The position numbers and the translations under genes are program-made. This document shows positions 1-8,158 of a stretch of 10,751 nt of DNA, piece after piece. The first letter of the stretch is position 1; each line of letters begins with the position of its first letter. The stretch lies in NCBI GenBank assembly GCA_003024985.2, contig PXIH01S0077821.1. The stretch is one strand, 5' to 3'. The notes beneath the pieces were generated by a model. It searched no databases. It was given only the letters and a program-made list of their open reading frames with translations, and was not told the origin of the DNA. The DNA is from Euperipatoides rowelli (taxonomy: Eukaryota; Onychophora; Udeonychophora; Euonychophora; Peripatopsidae).

Positions 1-124
1 TTAAATAAAAACAATGAATTTTTAAAATCTCAACGAGTGAGTCGTTATTAGACTTAGTGATAAATGACAAAAATGAGTCACTCGTGCATCGTCTAGAAAG
101 TGTTAAAAGTATATCTACTTAAGA
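1..124. other. Gene-free left flank with a short inverted repeat
   Basis: No coding sequence is visible in this AT-rich flank. The 8-bp word ACGAGTGA at 33-40 is repeated in inverted form as TCACTCGT at 78-85. The arms could pair around a 37-nt loop, but they are too short to identify an element. The satellite begins immediately to the right. Confidence 0.4.
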
Positions 125-1020
125 TAACTTACATGTGAAATTTTTTCTGTTATAGTGTTAATTTACATTATAGTAAATTCTACTTGAGAACTTTTTTTTG
201 TTATAGTGATAATATACAGTAAAGTAAATTGTAATTTTTTCTGCTAATGTGTTAAAATAGTAAATTCTACTTGAGAACTTTTTTATGTTGTAGCGATAAT
301 ATACAGTATAGTAAATTCAACTTGCAAACTTTTTTATGCTATGTGTTAATATACATTATTGTAAATTATGCTTGTGAACTTTTTTCCTGCTATAGTGTTA
401 ATATACAGTATAGTAAATTCTACTTGTGAATTTTTTTCTGTTAGTGTTAATATACATTTTAGTAAATTCTACTTGTGAACTTTTTTCTGTTATAGTGATA
501 ATATACAGTATAGTAAATTGTAATTGTGAAATTTTTTTCTTACTAAAGTTATATACAGTATAGTAAATTCTACTTGTGAATTTTTTCTTAGTAGAATTAT
601 TAAATACATTACAGTAAATTTTACTTGTGCAATTTTTCTGTTATAGTATTAATATACATTTTAGTAAATTGTACTTGTGAAATTTTTTTCTTAGTTATTA
701 AATACAATACATTACAGTAAATTCTACTTGTGTAATTTTTTTCTGTTATAGTGTTAATGTACATTTTAGTAAATTGTACTTGTGAAATTTTTTACTTATT
801 AAATACAGTATAGTAAATTCTACTTATGAACTTTTTTCTATTATAGTGATAATATACAGTAGTAAATTGTACTTGTGAAATTTTTTTCTTATGTAATTTA
901 TTAAATAGGCTACAGTATAGTAAATTCTACTTACAAACTTTTTTCTTACTAGAAAGTAAATTCTCTTGTGAAATTTTTTTATGTTCTAGTGTTAATATAC
1001 AGTAGAATAAATTCTACATG
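125..1020. repeat. Degenerate half of a ~51-bp satellite array
   Basis: Tandem monomers are phased by a recurring AGTAAATT word. I placed it at 175, 226, 262, 313, 363, 415, 464, 515, 565, 616, 666, 719, 771, 815, 864 and 922, giving spacings mostly of 49-53 bp with outliers of 36, 44 and 58. Each monomer holds a TATAGTG-like block, a TATACA-like block, AGTAAATT, ACTTGTG and a T-run. Point changes and small indels are frequent, so this is the older, more diverged side of the array. Between 666 and 922 the monomers alternate between AAATTGTAC and AAATTCTAC types. No gene is present. Confidence 0.9.
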
Positions 1021-2070
1021 TAAACTTTTTTGTGGTATAGTGTTATATACAGTACAGTAAATTGTACTTGCAAACTTTTTGTGGTGTAGTGTTAATATAC
1101 AGTATAGTGAATTCTACTTGCAAACTTTTTTTGTCGTATAGTGTTAATATACAGTATAGTAAATTCCACTTGCAAACTTTTTTGTGGTATAGTGTTAATA
1201 TACAGTACAGTAAATTCTGCTTGCAAACTTTTTTGTGCTATAGTGTTAATATACAGTATAGTAAATTCTACTTAGAAACTGTTTTGTGTTAATATACAGT
1301 ACAGTAAATTCTACTTGGAAACTTTTTTATGATATAGCATTAATATATATAGTAAATTCCACTTGCAAACTTTTTTGTGTTATAGTATTAATATACAGTA
1401 CAGTAAATTCTACTTACAAACTTTTTTTTGTGGTATAGTGTTAATATACAGTATTGTAAATTGTACTTGTGAAATTTTTTTCTGTTATAGTAATATACAG
1501 TACAGTAAATTGTACTTGCAAAATTTTTTGTGGTATAGTGTTAATATACAGTACAGTATATTCCACTTGCAAACTTTTTTGTGGTATAGTGTTAATATAC
1601 AGTACAGTAAATTCCACTTGCAAACCTTTTTGTGGTATAGCGTTAATATACAGTATAGTAAATTCTACTTGCAAACTTTTTTGTGGTATAGTGCTAATAT
1701 ACAGTGCAGGAAATTCTACTTGCAAACTTTTTTGTGCTATTGTGTTAATATGCAGTACAGGAAATTGTTTTTGCAAACGTTTTTGTGGTATACTGCTAAT
1801 ATACAGTATAGTAAATTCTACTTGCAAAATTATTTTTGTGGTATAGTGTTAATATACAGTAGACTAAATTCCACTTGCAAACTTTTTGTGCTATTGTGTT
1901 AATATACACTAAAATAAATTCTACTTGCAAACTTTTTTTGTGGTATAGTGTTAATATACAGTACATTAAATTCTACTTGTGAACTTTTTTGTGGTATAGT
2001 GTTAATAGACATTATAGTAAATTCTACTTGTGAACTTTTTTGTACTAGTGTTAATATACATTATAGTAAT
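1021..2070. repeat. Homogeneous half of the 51-bp satellite array
   Basis: The same monomer continues with much higher identity. Starts of the GTGGTATAGTG block at 1530, 1581, 1632 and 1683 are exactly 51 bp apart. Each unit reads GTGGTATAGTG, TTAATATACAGTA, AGTAAATTC, ACTTGCAAAC, then a T-run. Because 51 is 17 codons, any frame free of stops in one monomer stays open across many. This produces long but spurious open frames on both strands between 1062 and 1902, each with a 17-residue periodicity. I call no gene here. The last recognisable monomer ends near 2070. Together with the left half the array holds about 38 monomers. Confidence 0.93.
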
Positions 2071-2073
2071 TTG

Positions 2074-2950
2074 ATTCTATAAAAGTATGCATGGTAGATT
2101 TTATTTAATGATAGATTTTTTATTGATATCAAAATTCTTTAGTGTTAACAATAGTATATGGTATAATTCAGATGCATGCTGTGTTTGTATAATGATATGC
2201 TATTACAGATTTATTATAGTGATCGGACTTTTCTATTTAAGTACTTAGCATGGTGAAAATTATAGTACAGAGAATATTATAGTAGTGTACAATCATTACA
2301 CATTTCCTCAAGCAAAACTTGTATTTACTTGAATGCTAGCGGTAGATTTCATTATAGTAAAAGTATATATGGTAGATTTCATCATAGTAAAAGAGTTTTT
2401 ATCGATATTAAAAATAGTATACAGTAGATTTCATTATTCATTAATGATAGATTTTTTATCGATATCAAAATTCTTTAGTGTTTAAAATATTAGGCCTATA
2501 CGGTATAATTTAGATGCATGCAATGTTTATATAATGATATGCTGTTATAGACTTATAGTGATCAGACTTTTCTATTTAAGTTCCCTGGTACCGATTTAAT
2601 AAGTATGAAGATTATAGTACAGTGAAGATTATAGTACTGTAGAAGTGTAGTAGTATACAATCATTACCCATTTCCTCAAGCAAAACTTGTATGAACTTGA
2701 AAAAAAGCAGTAAATTTCATTATAGTTAAAGTATATAGTAGATTTCATTATAGAAAACAGAGTTTTTATCAATATTAAAATTCTTTAGCCTAATATTAAA
2801 AGTAGGTTGCATTATTATTTAATGATAGATTTTTTATCGATAATAAAATTCTTTAGTGTTAAAACTAGTATACGGTAAAATTTAGATGCATGCAGAGTTT
2901 GTATAATGATATGCTGTTAGACTTATAGCGAACGGATTTTTCTATGGCCC
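2074..2950 (+). repeat. Three tandem copies of a 340-380 bp unit
   Basis: The anchor AATGATAGATTTTTTAT starts at 2107, 2443 and 2821, giving periods of 336 and 378 bp. Each copy carries in the same order a GGTAGATTT-like head, the anchor, AAAATTCTTTAGTG, TTTAGATGCATGC or a near match, ATAATGATATGCT, and a TTTTCTAT end. Copies 1 and 2 also share TTTCCTCAAGCAAAACTTG. Copies differ by substitutions and small indels, so the duplication is not recent. No coding frame is conserved between copies. Confidence 0.85.
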
Positions 2951-3235
2951 GTATGAAGATAAAACAAGAAAAAATGTCTTAAGTTTTTCATGTATTATTC
3001 TACACCATGTCACTTCCACCCAGTCATCTTGGATTTTCTGAATTTTAACATATAATGATGATGTCACTTCCCTCAATCATCTTGGAAAAGACCCATATGA
3101 ACATAAAACAGGAAAAAAGTTTTTCATGCATTATTCTACACGTATTAATTATTCTACATGTCACTTCACCCAGACATCCTGGATTTTCTGAATTTTAACA
3201 TGATGATGTCACTTCCCTTAATAGACGTAGAAGTG
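2945..3235 (+). repeat. Duplicated ~145-bp unit
   Basis: Two copies lie end to end. Shared words are CCCGTATGAAGATAAAACA at 2948 versus CCCATATGAACATAAAACA at 3092, AGTTTTTCATG near 2982 and 3118, and GGATTTTCTGAATTTTAACA at 3031 and 3181. The offset grows from 136 to 150 bp because of small indels. Each copy contains ATGTCACTTCC-type words that also occur further right. No gene is seen. Confidence 0.8.
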
Positions 3236-3680
3236 ACATGCATATTTTTTAATATATGGTATGATTATTTTAATTAAAAGTGTTGGTTATTGTTATAATG
3301 AATTACATTAGATTTTTTTTTAATTCTATAAAAGCATATACGGTAGATTTTTATTATAGTAAAAAAAATCTAGAAAAAACCTCACTTCTGCAAAACCTCA
3401 GTTCTGCATGCTTAAGCTTAGAGAATATAAGTAATTAAAAGCATTATTTTATTTATAAATTCAAAAAACATCCATTGTAAATAAAAGATATTTTAATATT
3501 TAAAATTTCTATTGTGATAATTTTTAATAAGATTAAAAAATATTCATTTATTAATTAATATTAATTATTCAAGTCATATAATAAAGTTTAATGAAATTAG
3601 AAACTATTTAAGGATTTCAAATTTTTAGTATTAATGTGTACATTTCCCCTTCATTGAGCAATCATAAGCCCTTTAGAATT
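3236..3680. other. AT-rich gene-free stretch with a clipped repeat copy
   Basis: At 3323-3365 ATTCTATAAAAGCATATAC, followed by GGTAGATTT and ATTATAGTAAA, matches the head of the tandem unit seen at 2074. It is a truncated fourth copy separated from the other three. The remainder is A/T-dominated and I see no gene, RNA or further repeat in it. Confidence 0.55.
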
Positions 3681-3770
3681 AGAATAGGTAGTTAAGATTC
3701 TCCAAAAGAGTGTCGAGTGAAAAAGTAAGAGAAATAGAAGTTTGATACTTGAGTCTTAACTACCTATCAT
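3681..3770. repeat. Inverted repeat with ~20-bp arms and a 50-nt loop
   Basis: ATAGGTAGTTAAGA at 3684-3697 is the exact reverse complement of TCTTAACTACCTAT at 3754-3767. Similarity extends to about 20 bp per arm with a few mismatches (3681-3700 against 3751-3770). The structure could be a tiny hairpin-type transposon remnant or a hairpin RNA. I cannot tell which from one copy. Confidence 0.7.
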
Positions 3771-3859
3771 TTTAATGGTGGAGGTCGATGAAGATGTACC
3801 ATTTTTGCTATTTTTTTTCTTGAAAAAAATACAGTGAAAAGGGAGGTATTTTGGATATT

Positions 3860-4170
3860 AATTTGCATATGTTGATGTATTAAGCTGAAAATCACCATGA
3901 ATGACTTTTTGTGTAGATACTACATATGTTGTAAATATTGGGTACGGTACCTATGATGTCATGGAAGGGTGTGGCACTTCACCAAAAATCAAAAAATTGA
4001 TTCTAAGTTTACTACTTTGAGCATTGAATTGAATATGTTAATTATGATGTATTAAGTTGAAAATTGATAGGTATGACATCATACACATCTATTATTGTAC
4101 CAAATATTGAGGTCACATCAGGTGGGTGTGGCACTTCGACAAAAAAAATTCTGATTAATAAAAAATGTTT
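3860..4170 (+). repeat. Diverged direct duplication of ~160-170 bp
   Basis: TGATGTATTAAG followed by TGAAAAT occurs at 3873 and 4045 (offset 172), and GGGTGTGGCACTTC occurs at 3967 and 4124 (offset 157). Between them both copies carry an AAATATTG word and a region mixing ATGATGTCAT-like or ATGACATCAT-like sequence. The copies are clearly homologous but carry indels. No gene is seen. Confidence 0.7.
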
Positions 4171-4199
4171 AGTTTTTCGAGCATGTTTCTACGTATCCT

Positions 4200-4382
4200 A
4201 TGATGTCACTTCAGGTTGGCCATCTTGGATTTTATGATGTCACTCACATCATGCATCCGAAAACGGCCTGCATGCATTTTCAAAAATTCGAGTGGGAGGG
4301 GGATCTATCCCAACATGGACCTTGCAATACTCTTCCCAACATGCAACTTGCAATATATCCCAGCATGCACCTTGTGATACTC
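4200..4382 (+). repeat. ATGATGTCACT and CATCTTGGAT repeat words with short CCAACATG tandem units
   Basis: ATGATGTCACTTC and CATCTTGGATTTT recur here in the arrangement seen at 3000-3080 and 3160-3210, which ties this segment to the same dispersed family. From about 4309 a short unit built on CCCAACATG or CCCAGCATG plus CTTGCAATA or CTTGTGATA repeats three to four times with a spacing near 27-30 bp. The 76-codon frame spanning 4200-4430 has no recognisable protein character and is repeat sequence. Confidence 0.6.
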
Positions 4383-4454
4383 TATCCCAGCTTGCATCAT
4401 CATGTGATGTCTAGCCCATGTTCAGTATAAAACACCCTATACCTTTAGCATACA

Positions 4455-4478
4455 GGATATCGATAGATATCGATATCC
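4455..4478. repeat. Perfect hairpin, 10-bp arms and 4-nt loop
   Basis: GGATATCGAT (4455-4464) and ATCGATATCC (4469-4478) are exact reverse complements around AGAT. It sits at the junction of the two direct-repeat copies. Confidence 0.85.
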
Positions 4479-4567
4479 CAGCATGCATCATCATGTGATA
4501 TCATAGGCCCATATAGCCTACAAGAATAAAACACCCTATACATTTAGCATACAGGATATTGATAGAT

Positions 4568-4587
4568 ATCGATATATATATATCGAT
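4568..4587. repeat. Perfect 20-bp palindrome
   Basis: The 20 bases starting ATCGATATAT and ending ATATATCGAT equal their own reverse complement. They occupy the place in repeat copy 2 that corresponds to the 4455-4478 hairpin in copy 1. Smaller hairpins follow directly, such as ATTGA/TCAAT around GAGA. Confidence 0.85.
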
Positions 4588-4760
4588 TATTGAGAGATCA
4601 ATACTCTCGATTATCTATATCCCAGCATGCATCAATCTATACCAGCATGCATCGGAAAATTTAGATACTATCAATCATGCATCATAATATTACCCGGAAT
4701 GCATAGTATGATGTCAGGACCATATTTGGGCATAAAAACAGCCTAACCCTACAAAAAACA

Positions 4761-4832
4761 AACATGATGGCAGCCATCTAGGATTTTTGAACTCGAAAAT
4801 TTGGCCACCATGTTGGCTGCCATTTTGTGGCC
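4761..4832. repeat. GC-richer segment with inverted ATGGCAGCCA arms
   Basis: ATGGCAGCCA at 4767-4776 pairs with TGGCTGCCAT at 4814-4823. A second shorter pair is GGCCAC (4803-4808) with GTGGCC (4827-4832). The left side also holds CATCTAGGATTTTTGAA, close to the CATCTTGGATTTT words at 3026 and 4222, so this may be the end of the same dispersed element. It is conspicuously GC-richer than its surroundings. Confidence 0.65.
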
Positions 4833-5389
4833 TCGAAAGCACAATTATTATCTACTTTCATATAAACAATAGAAAAACTAAACAATATTTTAATTTTTTA
4901 AATTAACATAATATCCAAAGTAACATTAACATGGTAAATGATAATTTTCTTCTAAAATTCCAAAAAAAAAAAATTCTATTCTTATTTTTTTTTCTTAAAT
5001 TCTCAACTTGGATAATTAAAAACTATATATTCTAATTTTTCTTATACAAATATTGGATTTGCTAAATCTCATAAATGACAAATTAAACTACAACAATAAC
5101 GAGATTAAATCATTATTATAAATAGTACACAATTTTAATCAAACAATCAAGAATTAGACTTAACTATAAATAAAAACCAAATTATATCACTACAATTATT
5201 ATTCCTTTTTTTAAAAAAATTAAATGCAAATCATAATTTCAAATGGTATAAAATTTTCAGTAACTTCTATTGGGGAAATATTTTTCTAAGTATAACTAGG
5301 TCTAGTCAAATTGATGACTCATAATAAGACAAAAATTTGCCTAAACAAATTAAAGTGTCTAGGTAAAATCATCTAGAAATGGAATATCA
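4833..5389. other. AT-rich gene-free spacer
   Basis: Long A and T runs dominate and stops are dense on both strands. I see no coding frame, RNA gene or clear repeat. It separates the repeat-rich left half from the minus-strand gene remnants. Confidence 0.6.
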
Positions 5390-6129
5390 TCAAAAATGAC
5401 TATCACAATCATGAGGTGATGGACAATTAAAAGCACAAACTTCACAGTAAGTATCTTTACAATCTTCAATTTTATGTCTGATTTTAACGGAACCAAAACA
5501 GAAGGGATTTCCTCCAACCGCAGTGATCCAAGAAATACAGCAAGATAAAATATGTAAGGTCAGATAAGGTAAAGTTTTCAAAAAGTTTTAATTTTACAAC
5601 AGTACGTGAAATCAAAAATTTAAAATCTTCAGCTTTCATTCTTTTTAATTTCTTCAATTTTTCCAAATTTGTCCAAGTGTGTGTGCGAATAACATAGTCT
5701 ATATAATTGCCCGGAAAATCAATAATCTTAACGTTAATGGATTGGTTTGTAGGCTTTTTATATTTCAAAAATATAAGCATATTGTTTAATAGACATAGGG
5801 CCTAACTTCAATTCTTGAATTACCATTTCAATATCAGTGTCTTCAAATACAACAAAAACAGTTTTGTATGGCCCAATAGTAATAATTTCCTTAATATTAT
5901 TCTTAAAATGCAATCTTTTCAAGTTTTATATAATCAATTCTGTATCAACTTTTATCAATTTTGCACAAAAGTTTATGGTGCCAATTGCTAACAAATAATT
6001 TCCTCCAAGACATGCAATTCTATTGATTCTGCTAATGGATCTATCATAATTCATTTGTTTATCCATATTTGTTGTCTTTGAATTAAACCTCAATTCAAGA
6101 CTATTCTCTATTTTATATTCCTTTAACAT
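5390..6129 (-). pseudogene. Unrecognised broken gene with a C-terminal Cys/His cluster
   Basis: A protein-like reading path starts at an ATG (6129-6127) that follows directly on an in-frame TGA. It runs 67 codons to a TAA (5928-5926), and the same frame continues past that stop for a further ~50 coding-like codons. Near 5775 the path appears to shift into the frame of a 98-codon ORF (5780-5484), and near 5575 into a 63-codon ORF (5581-5390). That last ORF carries Cys at residues 41, 46, 49, 53 and 59 and His at 57 and 62, spaced like a small zinc-binding cluster. I recognise no family. The lysine- and isoleucine-rich composition suits an AT-rich viral or mobile-element protein. It shares orientation with the polymerase remnant to its right, so it may be another gene of the same element, but this is inference. 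A TATA-like GATATATAATTA lies about 75-85 bp upstream of the ATG. Confidence 0.5.
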
Positions 6130-6826
6130 TCAAAAGTAAAAGTTCTGTAGAAAACAATAGGGCCGATGTACGTTAGTTTTTGGTTATTTCACAATTATTA
6201 ATTATATATCAGACATTTTCACATAAATAGATCTTCTATTTACTAAACATCAAGTTATAAATCCATGTAACTATTTTATAAAAAGTTAAAACTGTAATAT
6301 ACTCACTATTAGATCATAATTATACTGAGTGATACTTTTAGACATCTTTAAGACTCGTAGCTTTTGCATGCTCCTAGTATCGTGTTTTTATATTAGTTAG
6401 TTTTATGACAAGAATTTTGTGTTTTGTCATGATTTTAAATCACATTTTTAAGCAAAAAAATAGACTTTTGATTGAAGAATTTTAAAATTATCACTATTAT
6501 TACTTAATTTGTTTTATCGTGCTACATGAAAAACAAATGCCCCTACTTATTGGGTAAGGCTGCTAGGTGGATCTTATAGCCTACTGTGATCACATATGCA
6601 CCCACATAAATTTTTAGTACACTCACTAAATATAATTTAATAGATTCAGAATAGTGATATTAAGGGACATATAAATTTACAATAAGATAGGAATACTACG
6701 AGTTGTGTTATAAGATCAAACAGAGAAAAAAACACTATATAGTATATGTTACCGCAAGATCACATTTTTCAAGAGGGTTAACTGTTTCTTAAAGGTGTGG
6801 CATTGTCATAAATCTTTTTTAATATC
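6130..6826. other. Gene-free spacer between the two minus-strand remnants
   Basis: No frame longer than a few tens of codons looks coding on either strand, and I see no RNA gene. Base composition is AT-rich, with a somewhat GC-richer patch at 6538-6606 that matches nothing I know. The TATA-like sequence for the gene on its left lies near 6205-6215. Confidence 0.5.
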
Positions 6827-6970
6827 TTTAAACTCTAATCTAAAGTTAAGGAGTTTTTTTAATTTCATAACTTCTACTTTGATGCATCTAAATTAAGTTA
6901 TTTAAATATGCATCAAAGTAGAAGTTATGAAATTAATAAAACTTCTTAACTTTGCATTCAAGAGTTTAAA
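6827..6970. repeat. Long inverted repeat, ~60-bp arms with a 28-bp perfect core
   Basis: The core at 6860-6887 (TAATTTCATAACTTC followed by TACTTTGATGCAT) is the exact reverse complement of 6908-6935, with a 20-nt AT-only spacer apart from one G and one C. Outside the core both arms continue imperfectly: AAAGTTAAG at 6842-6850 pairs with CTTAACTTT at 6945-6953, and TTTAAACTCT at 6827-6836 pairs with AGAGTTTAAA at 6961-6970. The right edge lies within about 10 bp of the last polymerase-like codons. It could be a hairpin-type miniature transposon inserted in the gene, or a palindrome formed at a rearrangement breakpoint. Confidence 0.9.
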
Positions 6971-6977
6971 TTTGAAT

Positions 6978-8158
6978 TCATTTCATCTTAAATTTGCCTA
7001 TAACTTTTTTTATTGGTTTCTGTGTATAGGTATACTCTTTAGGATAATCTGAAGTATCAAACAGCTTCCATATTTTCACACATGTCTTCATATGTCTTCG
7101 GTTTGAATTTCATAAGCTAAAGAATCTGTATCTGTGAACAACATATTAGCTTGATCTCCATACTTAGGCTTAACATAATCATAATGGAAGTTATACATTA
7201 AAGTCTTGTTCAACTCTAGAATAGTAAATCCTGCATAAATAGGATGGTTCAACTTTAAAGACACTTTCTTCATATTAGCTACTAGGTCTTCATTAAATAT
7301 TTGAAAAGTTTTAAATGCTGAAGAAGCAATGAGCTTACACAGCTTTTTTGTGCTTGTGATGAGCCTAACGTTAATTCTGTTTCATAAATTCTCCGTCTTA
7401 CCAAAAACTGTGTTGAGTAATTTAAAATTATCTTTTTCAAAATATGGTTGAAGCCACGCTTCTTGTATGAATGAAATACCTCTATGAATATGAAGCAAAT
7501 TTAAGCCATAGCCTACTTCAAATACATTTTTAAATTGGTGCTGTGTACAACATAGTTTTTCTTAGCATAGAGGTTTGACACTAACTTCATCGATTCTACC
7601 ATATTAATAAAGTTTGAGTTGGCTGTGATTAGGCTTTTACAATATAGAGATAGCATTTCTTTGCTAATTTTTATTTTTCTGGTGCTAGTGGGTAGTCATT
7701 GTGAGAATAATGTAAGTTCTGTGGTACTCTAAGTCTACTTCAAGCATATATCCAGTATTGGACTCTTCATCAATAGCTGTAACATCTAAACACTCAATTT
7801 CACTTTTTGTAAGCCATTTGAATCCCCGTACTGGAATTTTTTTAATCATGGCCTATCCATAAATGTTGCCATCTAGGAATGCTACATATTTAGTGGGTGT
7901 GGTTGGATTATAATTTTCCATGTATTTATTATTTGCTTCGCCATACGTGTTTCTAATCATCGATATTTCTCCTCTTATACCTCTCTCAATAAACAAATAC
8001 ATATCCACATCTTTTAAAAATTCTAGTTCTACCCCTGTCTTTTTCAAACAGGCAAACCAAGCTATCCCCGGTGCTGTATAAGTATGACATGGATAGATTT
8101 TATCAAAGTTCAAACACATTTTACGATAATTTTCAAACATGTCGGTGAGAAGTAAGAC
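6978..8158 (-). other. Polymerase (palm) domain of the remnant
   Basis: The best preserved piece is a 111-codon frame at 8188-7853, which passes from Exo III through YTAPGIAW and IERGIRGEISMI to the motif A region. There the aspartate (residue 106, 7873-7871) is kept, but the motif reads DGNIYG, which appears one residue short, and is followed by TAG where the frame otherwise continues as coding sequence. RGFKWLT and GYMLEVDLEY follow. Motif B (KLLNTVFGKT, 7423-7394) and motif C (FTDTDS, Asp codons at 7132-7130 and 7126-7124) lie in a single frame interrupted by TGA at 7384-7382. A second TGA stands at 7090-7088. After it FDTSDYPKEYTY and VIGKFK continue in the same frame to a TGA at 6980-6978. 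Everything downstream is missing. Confidence 0.82.

Larger units (their letters stand above)
4383..4640 (+). repeat. Direct repeats of ~91-99 bp containing palindromes
   Basis: TATCCCAGC followed by TTGCATCATCATGTGAT or ATGCATCATCATGTGAT starts near 4383 and 4474. ATAAAACACCCTATAC starts at 4427 and 4526, and TTTAGCATACAGGATAT follows in both copies. A partial third copy restarts at about 4617 with TATCCCAGCATGCATCA. The unit is rich in ATGCAT and ATCGAT palindromes. Confidence 0.8.

Noticed and set aside
1062-1902. Open frames of 76 to 179 codons on both strands with repeated residue patterns
   Set aside because: They follow the 51-bp satellite period exactly, occur in three frames at once, and resemble no known repeat protein, so they are products of the array.
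125-2070. CRISPR-like array
   Set aside because: There are no unique spacers between constant repeats. The whole monomer repeats, and the context is eukaryotic.
4200-4430. 76-codon plus-strand ORF starting MMSLQVGHLGF
   Set aside because: It is read through dispersed and short tandem repeat sequence with no protein character or conservation between copies.
6538-6606. Possible tRNA or small RNA gene in the GC-richer patch
   Set aside because: I could not find a cloverleaf, a T-loop word or an anticodon arm on either strand.
7088-7384. In-frame TGA codons at 7384 and 7090 as evidence of a reassigned or read-through code
   Set aside because: The same gene also has TAG stops and many frameshifts, so ordinary decay explains them.
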